Shown: positions 61,569 through 64,000 of the stretch, in pieces
Layout of the letters: every line of letters starts with the position of its first letter
Numbering within the stretch: the stretch's first letter is position 1
Source: Microbacterium paraoxydans
GTDB taxonomy: Bacteria > Actinomycetota > Actinomycetes > Actinomycetales > Microbacteriaceae
Direction: 5' to 3'
DNA: 64,000 nucleotides
Assembly: GCF_018224615.1 (NCBI RefSeq)
Contig: NZ_JAGTUK010000001.1
Coordinates: 620,001 to 684,000, forward strand
Made by a program: the position numbers and the translations under genes
The notes under the pieces: model-generated
Seen by the model: the letters and a program-made list of their open reading frames with translations, nothing else
Database searches by the model: none
Told to the model about the DNA's origin: nothing

Positions 61569-62156
61569 ATGCCCGCGTCGTCTCCCACGAACAGCAATGC
61601 CCGCGGCCGGGCCACCGCCCGCGCGATCGAAGCGGCGGCCGTGCGACTCGCTGCGGAGAAGGGCGTTGCCGCGCTGACGGTCGATGAGATCTGCGCGGCG
61701 GCGGGTGTCAAGCAGCGCACGTTCTTCAACCACTTCCCGACCAAGGAGGATGCGCTGCTGGGGACCGCGCAGCCGCGGCTGAACGAGCAGCGGGTGCGGG
61801 AGTACCTCAGCGACGGCGGCGTCGGCGTCCTCACGGGAGTGCTGGGGCTGGTGGAACTCCCGGCGGCGGGCGACGGGCAGGAGGATCTCCTCGAGGTGCG
61901 GCTACGCGTGCTCTCGGCCTCCCCGGCGCTGGCAGAGCGGCAGGCGGCCCGGCTGCTGCCGCTCGCTCAGGAGGTGCGGGAGATCATCCGGCTCAAGCTG
62001 CGCGCGCTCGACCGGGAGCGACCCGCGTCCCAGGTGGATGCCGCGGCGGACGTGCTCACGCGCCTCGCGAGCGCACTGATGCTGCAGTCCGGCCGGGTCG
62101 GCGGGGCTGGCGCCGGGCTGGACGACCTCCGGTGGGTGTGGGACCGCTTGCTCTAG
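61569..62156 (+). CDS. TetR-family transcriptional regulator
   Basis: The 195-residue protein has a TetR HTH (LTVDEICAAAGVKQRTFFNH) and a ligand domain. It starts three bases after the permease stop, so it is the third gene of the exporter operon and probably represses its promoter at the palindrome near 59535. Confidence 0.92.
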   Translation: MPASSPTNSNARGRATARAIEAAAVRLAAEKGVAALTVDEICAAAGVKQRTFFNHFPTKEDALLGTAQPRLNEQRVREYLSDGGVGVLTGVLGLVELPAAGDGQEDLLEVRLRVLSASPALAERQAARLLPLAQEVREIIRLKLRALDRERPASQVDAAADVLTRLASALMLQSGRVGGAGAGLDDLRWVWDRLL

Positions 62157-62174
62157 ACCCCTCGCCCGGTGCTT

Positions 62175-62222
62175 GTGCAGGTTGCACAGCGGCGGGACAT
62201 GTTCGTGCAGAACGCACATGTC
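62175..62222 (+). promoter_or_regulatory. Paired palindromes upstream of cytosine permease
   Basis: GTGCAGGTTGCAC (62175-62187) and GTGCAGAACGCAC (62205-62217) are two similar 13-bp dyads exactly 30 bases apart. A wider dyad GACATG...CATGTC (62196-62222) encloses the second. They look like a two-site operator for a regulator of pyrimidine or hydantoin catabolism lying outside the window or elsewhere. Confidence 0.55.
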
Positions 62223-62286
62223 GGGCGGGGAGGGGCGGTGGCTACTGTGGCCGCAACCCGTTCCCTCCTCCTCCCGAAGGATCCTC

Positions 62287-63627
62287 ATGGCACGCACGGC
62301 GCACGCAGACGACTTCGCGCTCTCCCGAGTCACCCCCGAGGCCCGCCGCCCCTGGTTCGGTATCGCGGTGCAGCGATTCGGTCAGGTCTCTGCCCTCTCG
62401 CAGTTCCTCCTCGGCGCGACCCTCGGCTACAGCATGACGTTCGGCGAGGCCGTCCTCGCCTTCCTGTTCGGTTCGATCATCCTCGAGGTGATCATGTGCG
62501 TGGTCGGCTTCATCGGCCAGCGCGAGGGCCTGAACACCGCCCTCCTCGCCCGCTGGACCGGCTTCGGCGAGATCGGCGCCTCCCTGGTCGGCCTCGCGAT
62601 CGGCATCAGCCTGATCGGCTGGTTCGGCATCCAGTCGGCGATCTCGGCCCAGTCGCTCGACGCCCTGATGCCCGGCGCCCTGCCGGTGTGGGCGTGGAGC
62701 CTGATCTTCGGGCTCGCCGTCACCGCCATCGTCGCGTTCGGCTTCGTGGGCATGCAGTGGCTCGCGAACATCACCGTGCCGCTGTTCCTCATCCTCGTCG
62801 GCTGGTCGGTCATCTCCGAGCTGAGCCGTCACGACATCGGCGAGCTGCTGACGGGACCTGCCCCCGGCCCCACCATGAGCGTGTGGGCGGGCACCGGCAT
62901 CGTCGCGGGCGGCCTGATCGTCGGCGCGATCATCACCGGCGACATGACGCGGTTCAACCGCTCGCGCGCCGACGTGGTCAAGCAGACCGTGCTCGGCGTC
63001 TCGCTCGGCGAGTTCGTGATCGGCCTGGCGGGCGTGCTGCTCGCCCACGCCGCGGCCACGGGCGACATCGTCGCGATCGTCACCTCCTCGGTCGGGTTCA
63101 TCGGCCTGTTCATCGTGCTGACCGGCACGCTCAAGATCAACGACTGGAACCTGTACTCCTCCACGCTCGGCCTGGTGAACTTCATCTCCACCGCGTTCGG
63201 CAAGAACCTGCACCGCGTGAGCACCACGATCGTGCTCGGCGTGGTCGGCTCGGTGCTCGCCGCGGTCGGCATCCTCGGACAGTTCACCGAGTTCCTGATC
63301 GTGCTGAGCGTCGCCTTCCCGCCCATCGCCGGCATCATGGTCGCCGAGTACTACGTGGTGCGCCGCTGGCGGCCCGAGCTCGACGCCACGCGCGAGGTCG
63401 GCACGCTCCCCGCGACCGCCCCGCGCATCGTCCCGGCGACCATCGTCGTCTGGCTCGTGTCGTCGCTGGTCGGCTACTTCGTCACCTGGGGGATCCCGTC
63501 CCTGCTCAGCCTGTTCCTCTCCATGGTGCTGTACATCGTGGCGGGCAAGCTCGGCTGGGTCCGCGGCGTCGGCGTCGCGACCACGCGCCAGTCCAGCCCG
63601 GCCGACAGCGCCCCCGCCGCGGTCTGA
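62287..63627 (+). CDS. NCS1-family purine/cytosine permease
   Basis: The 446-residue protein has twelve membrane helices. GATLGYSMTFGEAVLAFLFG in the first pair and TGDMTRFNRSRADVVKQT in the middle are typical of cytosine-permease-like NCS1 transporters. GAAGGA precedes the ATG at 62287. A hydantoinase gene follows, so the substrate may be a cyclic amide or nucleobase. Confidence 0.92.
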   Translation: MARTAHADDFALSRVTPEARRPWFGIAVQRFGQVSALSQFLLGATLGYSMTFGEAVLAFLFGSIILEVIMCVVGFIGQREGLNTALLARWTGFGEIGASLVGLAIGISLIGWFGIQSAISAQSLDALMPGALPVWAWSLIFGLAVTAIVAFGFVGMQWLANITVPLFLILVGWSVISELSRHDIGELLTGPAPGPTMSVWAGTGIVAGGLIVGAIITGDMTRFNRSRADVVKQTVLGVSLGEFVIGLAGVLLAHAAATGDIVAIVTSSVGFIGLFIVLTGTLKINDWNLYSSTLGLVNFISTAFGKNLHRVSTTIVLGVVGSVLAAVGILGQFTEFLIVLSVAFPPIAGIMVAEYYVVRRWRPELDATREVGTLPATAPRIVPATIVVWLVSSLVGYFVTWGIPSLLSLFLSMVLYIVAGKLGWVRGVGVATTRQSSPADSAPAAV

Positions 63628-63661
63628 CCCGGCACCGAACCACCACACGAAAGCGAGAATC

Positions 63662-64000
63662 ATGCACATCGGCATCGACGTCGGCGGCACCAACACCGAC
63701 GCCGTCCTCATGGACGGCACGCGCACCCTGGCGGGGGTGAAGCACTCCACGACGCCCGACGTGACCAGCGGGATCGTCCAGGCGATCGAGGAGCTGCGCG
63801 CGGGGCACTCCTTCGAGGGCGCCGACATCGACGCCGTCATGATCGGCACGACGCACTTCATCAACGCGCTCGTGCAGGCCAGCCGGCTCGCCCCGGTCGC
63901 GGCGCTCCGGCTCGGGCTCCCCGCGACGCGGGCACTGCCGCCGCTGATCGACTGGCCGGAGGTGCTGGTGGAGGCGACGCAGGCGCGCAGCTACCTCGCC
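63662..64000 (+). CDS. Hydantoinase/oxoprolinase family protein, N-terminal part (runs off window)
   Basis: The frame starts at ATG 63662, 34 bases after the permease stop, with GAAAGCGAG before it, and stays open to the window end (113 residues). MHIGIDVGGTNTDAVLMDG is the actin-like ATP-binding start of HyuA/OplA proteins, which open hydantoin or oxoproline rings with ATP. The downstream partner is outside the window. Confidence 0.9.
   Translation, partial: MHIGIDVGGTNTDAVLMDGTRTLAGVKHSTTPDVTSGIVQAIEELRAGHSFEGADIDAVMIGTTHFINALVQASRLAPVAALRLGLPATRALPPLIDWPEVLVEATQARSYLA

Overview
The window is a high-GC, gene-dense chromosomal segment of an actinobacterium, most likely Microbacteriaceae and probably Microbacterium or a close relative. 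The supporting signs are the order ftsH-folE-folP-folB-folK-DUF3180-PH-PH-DUF2520-lysS, many GTG starts, ATGA and GTGA stop/start overlaps, an LCP cell-wall ligase, a MetP/MetS-type importer, a CmtR-type sensor, and many genes whose TANNNT -10 box lies 6-7 nt before the start codon (leaderless transcripts). I see no phage, integrase, transposase or CRISPR array. The accessory content is metal and drug resistance woven into a normal backbone.

Layout. 1-12,400: the end of ftsH, a folate operon, two PH-domain membrane proteins, DUF2520, a DUF2207 protein, lysS and DUF4192. 12,400-19,400: cardiolipin synthase, a lipoprotein with a duplicated domain, a lipid kinase, serS, a HAD phosphatase, tRNA-Ser(TGA) and an LCP protein. 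19,400-25,050: an LPXTG-like surface protein, an esterase, a K+ channel, tRNA-Ser(GCT) and MetP/MetS. 25,050-34,400: AraC/GyrI proteins, DUF1206, sufS-sufU, a GntR gene with a palindrome inside its promoter, an HExxH membrane protein with a coiled-coil partner, an SDR and tRNA-Arg(ACG). 34,400-43,900: LysR with a divergent fumarate-reductase-like flavoprotein, sdaA, a TetR-controlled ABC exporter, a flotillin and MarR.

43,900-64,000 is the richest part. It starts with an arsenic operon: an ArsR operator, Acr3, an ArsR-ArsC fusion and a second ArsC. Then come an archaeal-type aspartyl-tRNA synthetase behind a translational T-box and, divergently, a yybP-ykoY (Mn2+) riboswitch in front of TerC and a CNNM transporter. 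These are followed by a Mn-enzyme-like arginase relative, a CmtR-CDF metal efflux pair, a DesK-like two-component system, an Erm methyltransferase with a leaderless leader peptide and attenuator hairpin, thrC, a MacB-like ABC exporter with TetR, and a cytosine-permease/hydantoinase operon cut by the window end.

The most notable observations are the T-box with a GAC (Asp) triplet in its specifier loop, the two riboswitches placed back to back, the ArsR-ArsC fusion, the erm leader, the HExxH gene pair, and a series of palindromes sitting precisely on promoters next to cognate-looking regulators.
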